Source: CALCLY01 sp900552775
GTDB taxonomy: Bacteria > Bacillota > Clostridia > UMGS1883 > UMGS1540
Length of the DNA stretch: 50,377 bases
Direction: 5' to 3'
Assembly: GCA_937966555.1 (NCBI GenBank)
Contig: CALCLY010000019.1
Span: 1 to 50,377, forward strand
Part shown: one piece after another, positions 1-8,531 of the stretch
How the letters are laid out: the number at the start of each line of letters is the position of its first letter
How positions within the stretch are numbered: the first letter of the stretch is position 1
Position numbers and translations under genes: made by a program
Notes under the pieces: generated by a model
What the model was told of the DNA's origin: nothing
Databases searched by the model: none
Seen by the model: the letters and a program-made list of their open reading frames with translations, nothing else

Positions 1-41
1 CTGATATGTAATTTTCCCTTTTTCTTGCGTTCCGGAGTTTT

Positions 42-1709
42 TTAACATCCCCCACTTACTTTATATCTGTTAACCGCACTTATAAGCGCTTTAATTGACG
101 CGGTACTGATATTCGTATCGCTTCCTGCACCCCAAACAGTTTGATTTTCCGTATCCTTGATTTCCACATAAGCCAAAGCCTCCGAAGAGGAACCGTGCTG
201 CAGTGCATGCTCGTGATAACCGGAAATTTCAATGTTCATGTCAAGATTTTTATTTATAATATCGGTCATAGCATCCAGCGGACCGTTACCGCTGCCGACA
301 TATTTGCCGCTGTTGCCGTCAATTTCAAGATGAGCCAAAACCTCTGTTTCGCCGCTTTTCGACAACACATCGTAATCCAAAAATCTTATAGGCTTATCAA
401 TGTCCACAAAATTATCTATAAATGTGTCAAAAATAAGCTGAGGCGTTACTTCCTTGCATCCTTTGTCAGAAATTTTTGTTATAATCTCACTCAAACGGAT
501 TGCAAGTTTCTTTGGCAGATACACGCCGAAACGTCTTTGAAGCACAAACGAAACGCCGCTTTTGCCCGACTGGCTCGTGATTCTCACAGGTTCAAAATGC
601 CTGCCTATATCTGCCGGATCTATCGGAATATAAGGATTTTCCCAGTGCGCGCTTTTGTGCTTTGCGCAATAGTCCATCCCCTTTTTTATCGCATCTTGGT
701 GTGACCCCGAAAACGCCGTGTAAACCAGCTCGCCCGCGTACGGTTGGCGAGGGTGCACATCCATATGGGTTATTGCTTCATACTTATTGACAATCGACTC
801 AATATTATCAAAGCAAAGCCCCGGATCGATCCCAAGCGAGAACAGATTGAGGGCAAGGGTGATAATATCAGCATTGCCGGTTCTCTCTCCGTTGCCGAAT
901 AATGTGCCCTCAACCCGATCCGCGCCGGCAAGGAGAGCAAGCTCCGTTGCCGCGACCGCACATCCGCGGTCATTATGTGCATGAGTGCTGACCACCAGAG
1001 AATCTCTGTCCTGAAGGCTTTCACACATGTACTCGATATAATCGGCATAAACGTTTGGTGTTGATAACTCAACCGTTGCCGGTAAATTAATAATGGTATT
1101 AAAGTTATGGGTGCGCCAAACTCTTGTCACCGCATTGCAAATCTCCGCCGAAAACTCGGGTTCCGTTCCCATAAAGCTTTCCGGGGAGTACTCCAAAGAA
1201 ATATTTCCTTTAAAGTCTGCGGCATATTCCGCGATTGCATGCGCGCCGCGAAGCGCTATATCTGAAATTTCGTGTTTTGTCATTCCGAAAACCACGCGCC
1301 GCTGAAGCTCGCTCGTGGAATTGTAAAGATGCACCGTAACATCTTTTGCGCCCTGTATCGCCTCAAATGTGCGCTTTATTATATGCGGACGCGACTGCGT
1401 AAGTACGCTTATGGAAGTACCTTCGGGTATTTCTTCATTTTCAATGAGCGTACGTACAAATTCAAAATCGGTATCCGATGCGGCAGGAAACGCCACCTCA
1501 ATTTCTTTAAATCCGATTTCAACAAGCATTCTGAAATAATCAAGCTTTTCCGAAAGCGACATCGGCGTTTCAAGAGCCTGATTTCCGTCCCTCAAATCAA
1601 CGCTGCACCATTTGGGCGGTTTTGTCAATTCCCTGCCTGGCCATTTGCGGTCCCGCAGCGGAACGGGGAAATACATTTTTTTATATTTTGAAGCATCCAT
1701 ATTTGTCAC
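42..1709 (-). CDS. leuA: 2-isopropylmalate synthase
   Basis: Cytosolic enzyme that condenses acetyl-CoA with 2-oxoisovalerate, the first committed step of leucine synthesis. 555 residues, the length of the long LeuA type. The HMGL-like TIM-barrel shows SVDLRDGNQAL near residues 36-46, a metal-binding HAHNDRG near 245 and GNGERTGNAD shortly after. The last ~130 residues match the LeuA dimer (leucine feedback) domain. I use the GTG start at 1709 because it overlaps the recA stop as GTGA, which suggests translational coupling; an ATG three codons later (1700) is the alternative, and neither has a clear Shine-Dalgarno sequence. It is co-directional with recA and probably cotranscribed. No other leucine gene is adjacent. 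Identity is secure from the motifs; the exact start is less certain. Confidence 0.95.
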   Translation of the reverse strand: MTNMDASKYKKMYFPVPLRDRKWPGRELTKPPKWCSVDLRDGNQALETPMSLSEKLDYFRMLVEIGFKEIEVAFPAASDTDFEFVRTLIENEEIPEGTSISVLTQSRPHIIKRTFEAIQGAKDVTVHLYNSTSELQRRVVFGMTKHEISDIALRGAHAIAEYAADFKGNISLEYSPESFMGTEPEFSAEICNAVTRVWRTHNFNTIINLPATVELSTPNVYADYIEYMCESLQDRDSLVVSTHAHNDRGCAVAATELALLAGADRVEGTLFGNGERTGNADIITLALNLFSLGIDPGLCFDNIESIVNKYEAITHMDVHPRQPYAGELVYTAFSGSHQDAIKKGMDYCAKHKSAHWENPYIPIDPADIGRHFEPVRITSQSGKSGVSFVLQRRFGVYLPKKLAIRLSEIITKISDKGCKEVTPQLIFDTFIDNFVDIDKPIRFLDYDVLSKSGETEVLAHLEIDGNSGKYVGSGNGPLDAMTDIINKNLDMNIEISGYHEHALQHGSSSEALAYVEIKDTENQTVWGAGSDTNISTASIKALISAVNRYKVSGGC

Positions 1710-2749
1710 TCGGTCTTATCGTCTTCCGGCACTTCCGCAGATTTTTCCACAGGCGGAAGAAGAGGAAGCTCAAATTTTTCGCGTATCTGATTTTCCACGG
1801 TACGCATAACATCGGGGTGAGTCTCAAGATACATTTTCGCATTCTCTCTGCCCTGACCTATGCGGTCTTTCCCGATTGAAAACCACGCACCGCTTTTTGT
1901 TACAAAGCCGTTTTCAACACCGAGGTCAAGAATGTTGCCCGAAAGCGAAAGTCCTTTTCCGAACATCATGTCACACTCAACCGTTTTAAAAGGAGGAGCG
2001 ACTTTGTTTTTCACAATTTTTATCTTGGTGCGGTTGCCTATAATTTCCGTACCCTGCTTTATGGGTTCGCCGCGTCTTACGTCAATACGCACCGAGGCAT
2101 AAAACTTCAGCGCTCTGCCGCCTGCGGTGGTTTCGGGGTTTCCGAAAACAACACCCACTTTTTCGCGCAGCTGATTTATAAAAATAACTACTGTATTGGA
2201 CTTATTTACAATTCCGGCAAGCTTGCGCAATGCCTGCGACATAAGCCTTGCCTGAAGACCTACGTGCGGATCGCCCATTTCGCCGTCAATTTCGGCTTTG
2301 GGAACAAGTGCCGCAACGGAGTCCACAACAATAACGTCAATGGCAGCGCTTCGCACAAGAGCCTCCGTTATGTCCAGAGCCTGCTCGCCCGTATCGGGCT
2401 GCGAAACCATCAGCGAATCAACATCAACTCCGAGAGCTCTTGCATATACGGGATCAAGCGCGTGCTCGGCGTCTATAAACGCAACTTCGCCGCCGGCTTT
2501 CTGCGCTTCCGCCACAACATGCAGCGAAACGGTTGTTTTACCCGAAGATTCGGGCCCGTATATTTCAACAATTCTGCCTTTGGGCAGACCGCCTATTCCG
2601 AGAGCAAGATCAAGCCCCAGACACCCTGTTGGGATGGAAGCAACATTCAGGTGAGTATTCTCCCCCAGCTTCATTATAGCACCCTTGCCGAATTGTTTTT
2701 CAATATGACTTAAGGCAAGATTCAAAGCTTTCTGTTTTTCTTCCGTCAA
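1706..2749 (-). CDS. recA: RecA recombinase
   Basis: ATP-dependent DNA strand-exchange protein and SOS co-protease. 347 residues from the start chosen here. Walker A GPESSGKTT, Walker B VDSVAALVP and the L2 segment FGNPETTAGGRALKFYAS are all present, and the acidic C-terminal tail (EVPEDDKTE) is typical. The reading frame extends 13 codons further upstream, but the TTG at 2749 is preceded by a good ribosome binding site (GGGGTGA, about 6 bases away) and gives the normal N-terminus (LTEEKQKALNLAL), so I choose it. A consensus promoter lies at 2799-2827. The 3' end overlaps leuA by 4 bases, an uncommon partner for recA. Confidence 0.97.
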   Translation of the reverse strand: MTEEKQKALNLALSHIEKQFGKGAIMKLGENTHLNVASIPTGCLGLDLALGIGGLPKGRIVEIYGPESSGKTTVSLHVVAEAQKAGGEVAFIDAEHALDPVYARALGVDVDSLMVSQPDTGEQALDITEALVRSAAIDVIVVDSVAALVPKAEIDGEMGDPHVGLQARLMSQALRKLAGIVNKSNTVVIFINQLREKVGVVFGNPETTAGGRALKFYASVRIDVRRGEPIKQGTEIIGNRTKIKIVKNKVAPPFKTVECDMMFGKGLSLSGNILDLGVENGFVTKSGAWFSIGKDRIGQGRENAKMYLETHPDVMRTVENQIREKFELPLLPPVEKSAEVPEDDKTE

Positions 2750-2785
2750 AAAAATCACCCCAAAATAGACATTAATTTTTATTAT

Positions 2786-2799
2786 CAAACATAAGTATA
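2786..2799 (-). promoter_or_regulatory. Possible degenerate LexA (SOS) box at the recA start site
   Basis: Read on the minus strand, TATACTTATGTTTG has a right half that fits the Gram-positive SOS consensus (CGAAC-N4-GTTCG type), but the left half is poor. It overlaps the predicted transcription start, where a repressor site would be expected. Low confidence. Confidence 0.3.
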
Positions 2800-2827
2800 T
2801 TTTACTTTATTTTTCAGAATTTGTCAA
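2799..2827 (-). promoter_or_regulatory. Sigma-A-type promoter of recA-leuA
   Basis: On the minus strand: -35 TTGACA (2827-2822), 17-base spacer, -10 TAAAAT (2804-2799). The predicted start of transcription is near 2792, about 43 bases before the recA TTG. Confidence 0.75.
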
Positions 2828-2925
2828 TATAAATCTTATAAAATGTTTAAGAAAATTTGTAGGTTTGTCAATGATATATTACAAAAAATTTCACTTGTAA
2901 TCCGCTTTTTACCGCCGCACAAAAA

Positions 2926-4065
2926 TCAGCCGTTCATGTTGTCAAGTATAAAGGTTTTGAATATCCGAACGCCGATGTCAAGCGCGCTCTCGTCAATGTC
3001 AAAGGTTGTCTGATGAAGCCCTGTTACGGGTTTTCCCGGCGTTGTCACACCGAGGCGCATCATGCAGCCGGGCTTGCGCATCGCAAAATACGAAAAGTCT
3101 TCTCCGCCCATGGTCCGCATTTTCGGAAGAACATTTTTTTCTCCCACAACTTTTGCGGCTGCCGCACGCATTTTATCTGTCACCCTCTCATCGTTATAAA
3201 CAATCGGATAATGTTTCACATGCGTAAATTTCGCCGAACCGCCGGCGCTTTTTGCGGTATATTCGCAAATTTCGCGGATGCGGCGCAGGGCCTTTTCCTC
3301 CACGTCCTCCGTGTGTGTGCGCAGAGTGCAGTATATTTTGCAGTAGTCAGCTATTATATTATTTGTCTTGCCTCCCTCGATTTTCCCCGCGTTGAATATA
3401 ACGGGGGTTACCGCAGGCAGCTCCTTCGCAATCATAAATTCAATATCGCTGTACGCACGCACAGCCATCATAATTGCGTCAACTCCGCCCTGCTGAAAAG
3501 CCGCGTGTGTGCTTTTTACGAAAAATTCAAGCAAAATCCCGTCACTTATGGCGCCCTGTGCGCCGTTTCTGAATCCCACCTGCCCCGCAGTGTATATAGG
3601 GTCGCAGTGCAGAGCCGCAATGCAGTCAATGCCGTCCATAACACCGTCCTCTGCCATAAGGCGCGCGCCCGAGGTGGTATATTCCTCCGCGCTCTGAAAA
3701 ATAAATTTCACGCGGCAGTTTATTTTGTCGCGCAGCCTGTAAATTTCGGCAAGCGTTGCAAGTGCAACCGCGCAATGCGCGTCATGTCCGCACGCATGCA
3801 TTTTCCCTTCGTGGCGCGATTTGTACGGGACGTCGTTTTCCTCCTTCATCGGAAGTGCGTCTATATCCGCGCGGATTCCTATGGTGAAACGGCTTTTTTC
3901 TTCGTTTACAGTGGCAACAATACTGCTTTTGCCGTATTTTTCGGTATACGGAACGCCGATTTTGTCAAGCTCGGCACGCAGCAGCGCGAGCGTTTCGTCA
4001 AGGTCAAACCCGACCTCGGGGCACATGTGAAATTTTCTTCTCATTTCGGCAGCGTATGAAAGCAT
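2926..4065 (-). CDS. M20 family metallo-amidohydrolase, copy A
   Basis: Predicted cytosolic metal-dependent hydrolase of N-acyl amino acids or hippurate-like amides (M20D/AmhX-type, 379 residues). Likely metal ligands are the Cys and His of HACGHDAH (C92, H94), E128 in SAEE with E127 as general base, H153 in ALHCDP and H351 in GLHQTTF. The central lid/dimerisation domain is around residues 180-290. The start is ATG with GGAGG seven bases upstream. The neighbouring copy (4221-5360) is 364/379 identical. The residues that differ are 74, 110, 111, 145, 159, 160, 166, 167, 177, 183, 233, 234, 252, 273 and 374; none is a predicted metal ligand. Substrate unknown. Confidence 0.9.
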   Translation of the reverse strand: MLSYAAEMRRKFHMCPEVGFDLDETLALLRAELDKIGVPYTEKYGKSSIVATVNEEKSRFTIGIRADIDALPMKEENDVPYKSRHEGKMHACGHDAHCAVALATLAEIYRLRDKINCRVKFIFQSAEEYTTSGARLMAEDGVMDGIDCIAALHCDPIYTAGQVGFRNGAQGAISDGILLEFFVKSTHAAFQQGGVDAIMMAVRAYSDIEFMIAKELPAVTPVIFNAGKIEGGKTNNIIADYCKIYCTLRTHTEDVEEKALRRIREICEYTAKSAGGSAKFTHVKHYPIVYNDERVTDKMRAAAAKVVGEKNVLPKMRTMGGEDFSYFAMRKPGCMMRLGVTTPGKPVTGLHQTTFDIDESALDIGVRIFKTFILDNMNG

Positions 4066-4090
4066 TTTTTACCTCCGCTTTTTTTATTTT

Positions 4091-4119
4091 ATTGTATCAC
4101 AGAATAAAATAAAAATCAA
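4091..4119 (-). promoter_or_regulatory. Promoter of amidohydrolase copy A
   Basis: Minus strand: -35 TTGATT (4119-4114), 17-base spacer, -10 TACAAT (4096-4091). It lies within the duplicated unit, so copy A has its own promoter. Confidence 0.65.
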
Positions 4120-4220
4120 GAGGCACAAAAAAGTACCCATGTACATCCTTCGGTATTCCAAAACCTAAGTTTCGGCTCAGTTTGCGGATTCCGAAGCTTT
4201 TTCCCATGCCTCCAAAAAAA

Positions 4221-5360
4221 TCAGCCGTTCATGTTGTCAAATATAAAGGTTTTGAATATCCGAACGCCGATGTCAAGCGCGCTCTCGTCAATGTCAAAGG
4301 TTGTCTGATGAAGCCCTGTTACGGGTTTTCCCGGCGTTGTCACACCGAGGCGCATCATGCAGCCGGGCTTGCGCATCGCAAAATACGAAAAGTCTTCTCC
4401 GCCCATGGTCCGCATTTTCGGAAGAACATTTTTTTCTCCCACAACTTTTGCGGCTGCCGCACGCATTTTATCTGTCACCCTCTCATCGTTATAAACAATC
4501 GGATAATGTTTCACATGCGTAAATTTCGCCGAGCCGCCGGCGCATTTTGCGGTGTATTCGCATATTTCGCGGATTCGCCGCAGGGCCTTTTCCTCCACGT
4601 CCTCGCTGTGTGTGCGGAGAGTACAGTATATTTTGCAATAATCGGCAATAATGTTGTTTGACGCGCCGCCCTCGATTTTCCCCGCGTTGAATATAACGGG
4701 GGTTACCGCAGGCAGCTCCTTCGCAATCATAAATTCAATATCGCTGTACGCACGCACAGCCATCATAATTGCGTCAACTCCGCCCTGCTGAAAAGCCGCG
4801 TGTGTGCTTTTCCCGAAAAATTCAAGCAGGAATCCGTCGCTTATCGCGCCCTGTGCGCCCGCTGAAAAGCCCACCTGACCGACGTTATAGATAGGGTCGC
4901 AGTGCAGAGCCGCGATGCAGTCGATATCGTCCATAACACCGTCCTCTGCCATAAGGCGCGCGCCCGAGGTGGTATATTCCTCCGCGCTCTGAAAAATAAA
5001 TTTCACACGGCAGTTTATTTTGTCACGCATTTTGTAGATTTCCGCAAGCGTCGCAAGCGCCACCGCGCAATGCGCGTCATGTCCGCACGCATGCATTTTC
5101 CCTTCATGGCGCGATTTGTACGGGACGTCGTTTTCCTCATTCATCGGAAGCGCGTCGATATCCGCGCGGATTCCTATGGTGAAACGGCTTTTTTCTTCGT
5201 TTACAGTGGCGACAATGCTGCTTTTTCCGTATTTTTCGGTATACGGAACACCGATTTTGTCAAGCTCGGCTCGCAGCAGCGCGAGCGTTTCGTCAAGGTC
5301 AAACCCGACCTCGGGGCACATGTGAAATTTTCTTCTCATTTCGGCAGCGTATGAAAGCAT
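4221..5360 (-). CDS. M20 family metallo-amidohydrolase, copy B
   Basis: Second copy of the tandem pair, 379 residues, with the same predicted ligands (C92, H94, E128, H153, H351). It differs from copy A at 15 residues, all but one between 74 and 273; residues 1-73 and 274-373 are identical. Several changes are non-conservative and sit near the expected substrate pocket or lid (T159N, A160V, R166S, N167A, I177F, V183G, K233A; copy A residue first). Either substrate preference is diverging or the two ends are being homogenised by gene conversion. It has the same ribosome binding site and promoter as copy A. Confidence 0.9.
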   Translation of the reverse strand: MLSYAAEMRRKFHMCPEVGFDLDETLALLRAELDKIGVPYTEKYGKSSIVATVNEEKSRFTIGIRADIDALPMNEENDVPYKSRHEGKMHACGHDAHCAVALATLAEIYKMRDKINCRVKFIFQSAEEYTTSGARLMAEDGVMDDIDCIAALHCDPIYNVGQVGFSAGAQGAISDGFLLEFFGKSTHAAFQQGGVDAIMMAVRAYSDIEFMIAKELPAVTPVIFNAGKIEGGASNNIIADYCKIYCTLRTHSEDVEEKALRRIREICEYTAKCAGGSAKFTHVKHYPIVYNDERVTDKMRAAAAKVVGEKNVLPKMRTMGGEDFSYFAMRKPGCMMRLGVTTPGKPVTGLHQTTFDIDESALDIGVRIFKTFIFDNMNG

Positions 5361-5385
5361 TTTTTACCTCCGCTTTTTTTATTTT

Positions 5386-5414
5386 ATTGTATCACAGAAT
5401 AAAATAAAAATCAA
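5386..5414 (-). promoter_or_regulatory. Promoter of amidohydrolase copy B
   Basis: The same TTGATT, 17-base spacer, TACAAT as copy A, shifted by 1295 bases (-35 at 5414-5409, -10 at 5391-5386). Confidence 0.65.
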
Positions 5415-5508
5415 GAGGCACAAAAAAGTACCCATGTACATCCTTCGGTATTCCAAAACCTAAGTTTCGGCTCAGTTTGCGGATTCCGAAGCTTTTTCCC
5501 ATACCTCC

Positions 5509-5558
5509 AAAAAAAAGAAAGCGCGGCAAAACGAAAATTTTTGTTTTGCCGCACTTTC
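5509..5558 (-). terminator. Rho-independent terminator after secDF
   Basis: On the minus strand a GC-rich hairpin (GTGCGGCAAAAC pairing with GTTTTGCCGCGC, bases 5517-5558) is followed by eight T residues (complement of the A-run 5509-5516). It lies 60 bases after the secF stop and separates secDF from the duplicated region. Confidence 0.85.
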
Positions 5559-5618
5559 TCAACGACCTCTACGCGCCGGAGCAATTAAAAATCTCCGTAC
5601 GTTTAAAAGATAATAATC

Positions 5619-6512
5619 TTATGCGTTTGCCTTTTTGGCTTTTTTTCCGAATTTCACGCCGCGCAAAACAACCCAAAGCGGAGTTGCAATGCAGATTGAC
5701 GAATACGTACCAACTATAACACCGATAATGATCGGAAGCGCAAATTCACGAATCGACGCCACGCCGAGTACATACAGCGTGAGGATTGTGAACAGCGTTG
5801 TAAGAGACGTGTTAAGCGTTCTTGTAAGCGTCTGGTTAAGGCTTGTATTTGCAACAACGGCAAATTCGCTTCTTCTGTCGTGCTTTTCGTTTTCACGGAT
5901 CTTATCAAACACAACTATGGTATCGTTTATCGAATAACCCACAATCGTCAAAACAGCGGCGATAAACGAGCTGTTAACCGGTATCTGGAAAATCGCATAT
6001 ACCGAAAGCATGATAAGAATGTTGTGAACCAGACCCAGCACAGCCGCAAGACCCGATCTTATGTTAAATCTGAACGTGATATAAATAAGCATAAACACAA
6101 CCGCCCAGCCTGTAGCCTTAAAAGCGTCCGTTATGAGCTTTGTGCTTGCCGAAGCGGATACGTTGTTTGCTTCAAGCAAAGCGTTCTGGTCAAGTGAATA
6201 TTTTTCCTTAATGGCTTCAACAACTTTGTCACGCGTTTCCGTGTCTATCTCAACGGTTTTGATATAGGCCTCTGTTTTGTTTGTTCCGGCTTTCTGAACA
6301 GCAACGGTATGTCCGCCTATCGTATCGCTTACAAGCTTTCTTACATCTTCATCGTTAAAATCCTGACCCAGTTCCATTCTGATAGCCGTACCGCCCTGGA
6401 AGTCCAGGTCAAGGTTCAATCCTCCGAAAATTGCAAATGCAATCATACCGAGCAGAATTATTGCTCCGGAGACAATAAAGAATATGTTTTTCTTTCCCAC
6501 AAAATTAATCAT
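5619..6512 (-). CDS. secF: Protein translocase subunit SecF
   Basis: Inner-membrane partner of SecD that uses the proton motive force to help pull secreted proteins out of SecYEG. 297 residues. An N-terminal membrane helix is followed by the family signature near residue 35 (LDFQGGTAIRMEL), a periplasmic-type domain to about residue 125, then five membrane segments including the conserved TIVGYSINDTIVVFDKIREN stretch. The start overlaps the secD stop by 8 bases (ATGATTAA), and the ribosome binding site (AAAGGAGG) lies inside the end of secD. A strong terminator follows. Confidence 0.96.
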   Translation of the reverse strand: MINFVGKKNIFFIVSGAIILLGMIAFAIFGGLNLDLDFQGGTAIRMELGQDFNDEDVRKLVSDTIGGHTVAVQKAGTNKTEAYIKTVEIDTETRDKVVEAIKEKYSLDQNALLEANNVSASASTKLITDAFKATGWAVVFMLIYITFRFNIRSGLAAVLGLVHNILIMLSVYAIFQIPVNSSFIAAVLTIVGYSINDTIVVFDKIRENEKHDRRSEFAVVANTSLNQTLTRTLNTSLTTLFTILTLYVLGVASIREFALPIIIGVIVGTYSSICIATPLWVVLRGVKFGKKAKKANA

Positions 6513-7830
6513 TCTTTATGTCCTCCTTTCTAACGCCGTAAAACGCAGGGTTTTTAATATTAAGTCCGAGCATGAGTTTGAGCAGGAATTTCGTAATAAA
6601 TACAGCCGTTATCATTGAAACGACAACGCCTATGCCGAGCGTCAGAGCAAAGCCCTGAATTGTGCCCGTACCGAACTTCCACAAAACAACCGCAGCTATA
6701 ATTGTTGTGATATTTGCGTCTATAATAGCCGATGTTGCGCGTTTAAATCCCGATTCAACGGATGCCGAAACGGATTTGCCCGTTCTGATTTCCTCTTTGA
6801 TTCTCTCAAATATTATAACGTTTGCGTCAACCGCCATACCTATTGAAAGAATGATACCTGCAATACCGGGCAGTGTGAGTGTTGCCGTAAAGCCGTTAGG
6901 CATGAAGTAACCTGCCATTATAAGCGACACAAGCGCGATATAGCAAAGAAGCGCAATGTCCGCAACAAGACCCGGAAGTCTGTATATTACAAGCATGAAG
7001 AGAAGTACTATAATAATACCTATCATAGCCGCCGTAAGGCTTGTCTGAAGAGCCTGGCTTCCGAGGGTAGGTCCTACGGAACGGAGCTCGTTCTCCTTAA
7101 GGCTGAAGGGAAGCTGACCGCTCTGTATCTGATCCGCAAGAATCTTTGCGGTCTCTTCCGTGAAGTTACCTTCTATAATACATGTTTTGCTGTCAATTTT
7201 TTCTTTTACTCTCGGCGATGAAATATCCGTATCGTCGAGTTTAATTTTTATTATATTGCTGCCTTCGCTTTTGGCTGCCGCAGCGGCTGTTGCCTCCGCA
7301 AACTTTGCCTGACCTTCCGGTGTGAGCGTGAGCTGAACGTAATAAGCCATGTCACCGTTATCGCTTATCTGTCCGTATGCGCTCTTTGCGCTTTCAACAC
7401 CCGTTTTGCCGTCCATAATAAGGTTGTCCTGATCGTCCGTAAATGTGAGAACAGCGTCTGCCTTAAGCATCTGCAATGCTTCCTCCGGATCGTTAATATC
7501 GGGTATTTCGGCTCTTATAACCTTGCTGCCCTGTCTTGTAACAATGGCGTCAAAGTAGCCCTGACTGTCAAGTCTGTTTCTGATAACCTGCAGTGCCGCG
7601 TCCATATCCTCCTCCGAAGGGTTGTCCGCATCTGCTTCAAATGAAATGACCGAGCCCCCGACAAGGTCAAGACCTCTCTTGATACCGTCCTGCTCATCAA
7701 GAACTTTCGGAAATTTATACTCATTTCCCGAAAAAGGACTTGTAACCGTAAATCCGAATGCCGCCGTATAAAGCAGACACGCTATAACTGCAACGGAAAG
7801 AATAAGTCCCACCACACTTTTCCATTTCAT
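6505..7830 (-). CDS. secD: Protein translocase subunit SecD
   Basis: 441 residues with the start at 7830 (AAAGGAGG, 9 bases upstream). The frame stays open further upstream, but that part runs through the promoter and is not coding. An N-terminal membrane helix is followed by the DGIKRGLDLVGG signature, a large extracytoplasmic domain (about residues 40-250) and a C-terminal block of membrane segments containing AVDANVIIFERIKEE. Shorter than proteobacterial SecD, as usual in Firmicutes. Cotranscribed with secF from the promoter at 7864-7893. Confidence 0.96.
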   Translation of the reverse strand: MKWKSVVGLILSVAVIACLLYTAAFGFTVTSPFSGNEYKFPKVLDEQDGIKRGLDLVGGSVISFEADADNPSEEDMDAALQVIRNRLDSQGYFDAIVTRQGSKVIRAEIPDINDPEEALQMLKADAVLTFTDDQDNLIMDGKTGVESAKSAYGQISDNGDMAYYVQLTLTPEGQAKFAEATAAAAAKSEGSNIIKIKLDDTDISSPRVKEKIDSKTCIIEGNFTEETAKILADQIQSGQLPFSLKENELRSVGPTLGSQALQTSLTAAMIGIIIVLLFMLVIYRLPGLVADIALLCYIALVSLIMAGYFMPNGFTATLTLPGIAGIILSIGMAVDANVIIFERIKEEIRTGKSVSASVESGFKRATSAIIDANITTIIAAVVLWKFGTGTIQGFALTLGIGVVVSMITAVFITKFLLKLMLGLNIKNPAFYGVRKEDIKND

Positions 7831-7863
7831 GTGTATATCCTCCTTTGTTGAATTAACATTAAT

Positions 7864-7893
7864 ATTATATATCCTAAGGTATATATAAGTCAA
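7864..7893 (-). promoter_or_regulatory. Promoter of secDF
   Basis: Minus strand: -35 TTGACT (7893-7888), 18-base spacer, -10 TATAAT (7869-7864). It is placed 34 bases before the secD start. Confidence 0.75.
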
Positions 7894-7978
7894 GTGTTTT
7901 TTTGTAATATTTTACTGTTATTAATTAAAAATGCATTCAAAATAGAGTCAAAATAACATTTTAACCTGAAATTTATGC

Positions 7979-8020
7979 AAAAACAAGGCTGTTTAAAAGC
8001 CTGTTGACTTTTAAACAGCC
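7979..8020 (-). terminator. Terminator after the yajC unit
   Basis: Perfect 13-bp stem (GGCTGTTTAAAAG with CTTTTAAACAGCC, 7987-8020) and an 8-base loop; on the minus strand it is followed by TTGTTTTT. It ends transcription from yajC and the downstream membrane-protein gene, so secDF is a separate transcript. Confidence 0.75.
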
Positions 8021-8043
8021 ACGACTTTTTTCCCCTTATCGGT

Positions 8044-8442
8044 TCATCTGCTTTTTTTGGTATTTATTCCGATTATTCCGCCTAATGCGGCGGCAAATAT
8101 ACAAATCAGAAACATTTTAAGCGTTTCGGCGCTGATTTTCAGATTGCCGAAAAACAAAAAACCTGTAAGCAGCATTATAAGTACGTATACGGCGCCTGCG
8201 GCAATTCCCGAAACCAATCCGCTTCTGCGGTGTTTTCTCGCTGCCGAAAAACCTGCAACAAACATACTTATAAATGTTGCGGCACCGATACATCCGTCCG
8301 CCGCACTCTCCGACACGTTGAAATACGCAATAAAAACCGACAGCAAAAACATTCCGAGCGCCGTTATAAGCGCTGCCAAAAAAGCGCTTATGAACGCCGC
8401 GCGGAAAATGCTTTCGCTCCTTGCTTCGCTGATTTTATTCAA
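8044..8442 (-). CDS. TIGR04086-type small membrane protein
   Basis: 132-residue protein with four predicted hydrophobic segments (about residues 13-40, 47-65, 77-97 and 107-125). Sequence and position beside yajC fit the TIGR04086 family of Clostridia, whose function is unknown. I place the start at TTG 8442 because GGAGG lies 8 bases upstream; a GTG six codons earlier would leave that Shine-Dalgarno sequence inside the gene. It is cotranscribed with yajC and followed by a terminator. Family assignment is from recognition only. Confidence 0.75.
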   Translation of the reverse strand: MNKISEARSESIFRAAFISAFLAALITALGMFLLSVFIAYFNVSESAADGCIGAATFISMFVAGFSAARKHRRSGLVSGIAAGAVYVLIMLLTGFLFFGNLKISAETLKMFLICIFAAALGGIIGINTKKSR

Positions 8443-8531
8443 GCTAAAACCTCCAAACACAATTTATTAGTATAAATCTATTCGGATTATCGGTTTTTTA
8501 TGCCTCGGCCGGCAAGCCGCAATGCATTACA

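Larger units (their letters stand above)
2921..5510. repeat. Tandem direct duplication, unit 1295 bp
   Basis: Bases 2921-4215 and 4216-5510 are two copies of one unit holding an M20 amidohydrolase gene, its ribosome binding site, its promoter and about 100 bases of upstream DNA. Equivalent positions differ by exactly 1295. The boundaries fall in A-runs (AAAAA before the first copy, A7 at the junction, A8 at the right end), which suggests illegitimate recombination or slippage at A-tracts. Both ends of the unit are almost identical, and substitutions cluster in the middle of the gene. Confidence 0.95.

Noticed and set aside
1..41. Terminator or leader after leuA
   Set aside because: No hairpin or T-run is visible in the short segment before the window edge.
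3013..4059. Long plus-strand frame opposite amidohydrolase copy A
   Set aside because: Shadow of the real gene on the other strand: low-complexity composition, no ribosome binding site, no family match, and the duplicated copy breaks the same frame.
7987..8020. Repeat shared with the window end (GGCTGTTTAAAA)
   Set aside because: Only about 12 bases match and the surroundings differ; at 7987 it is best explained as a terminator.
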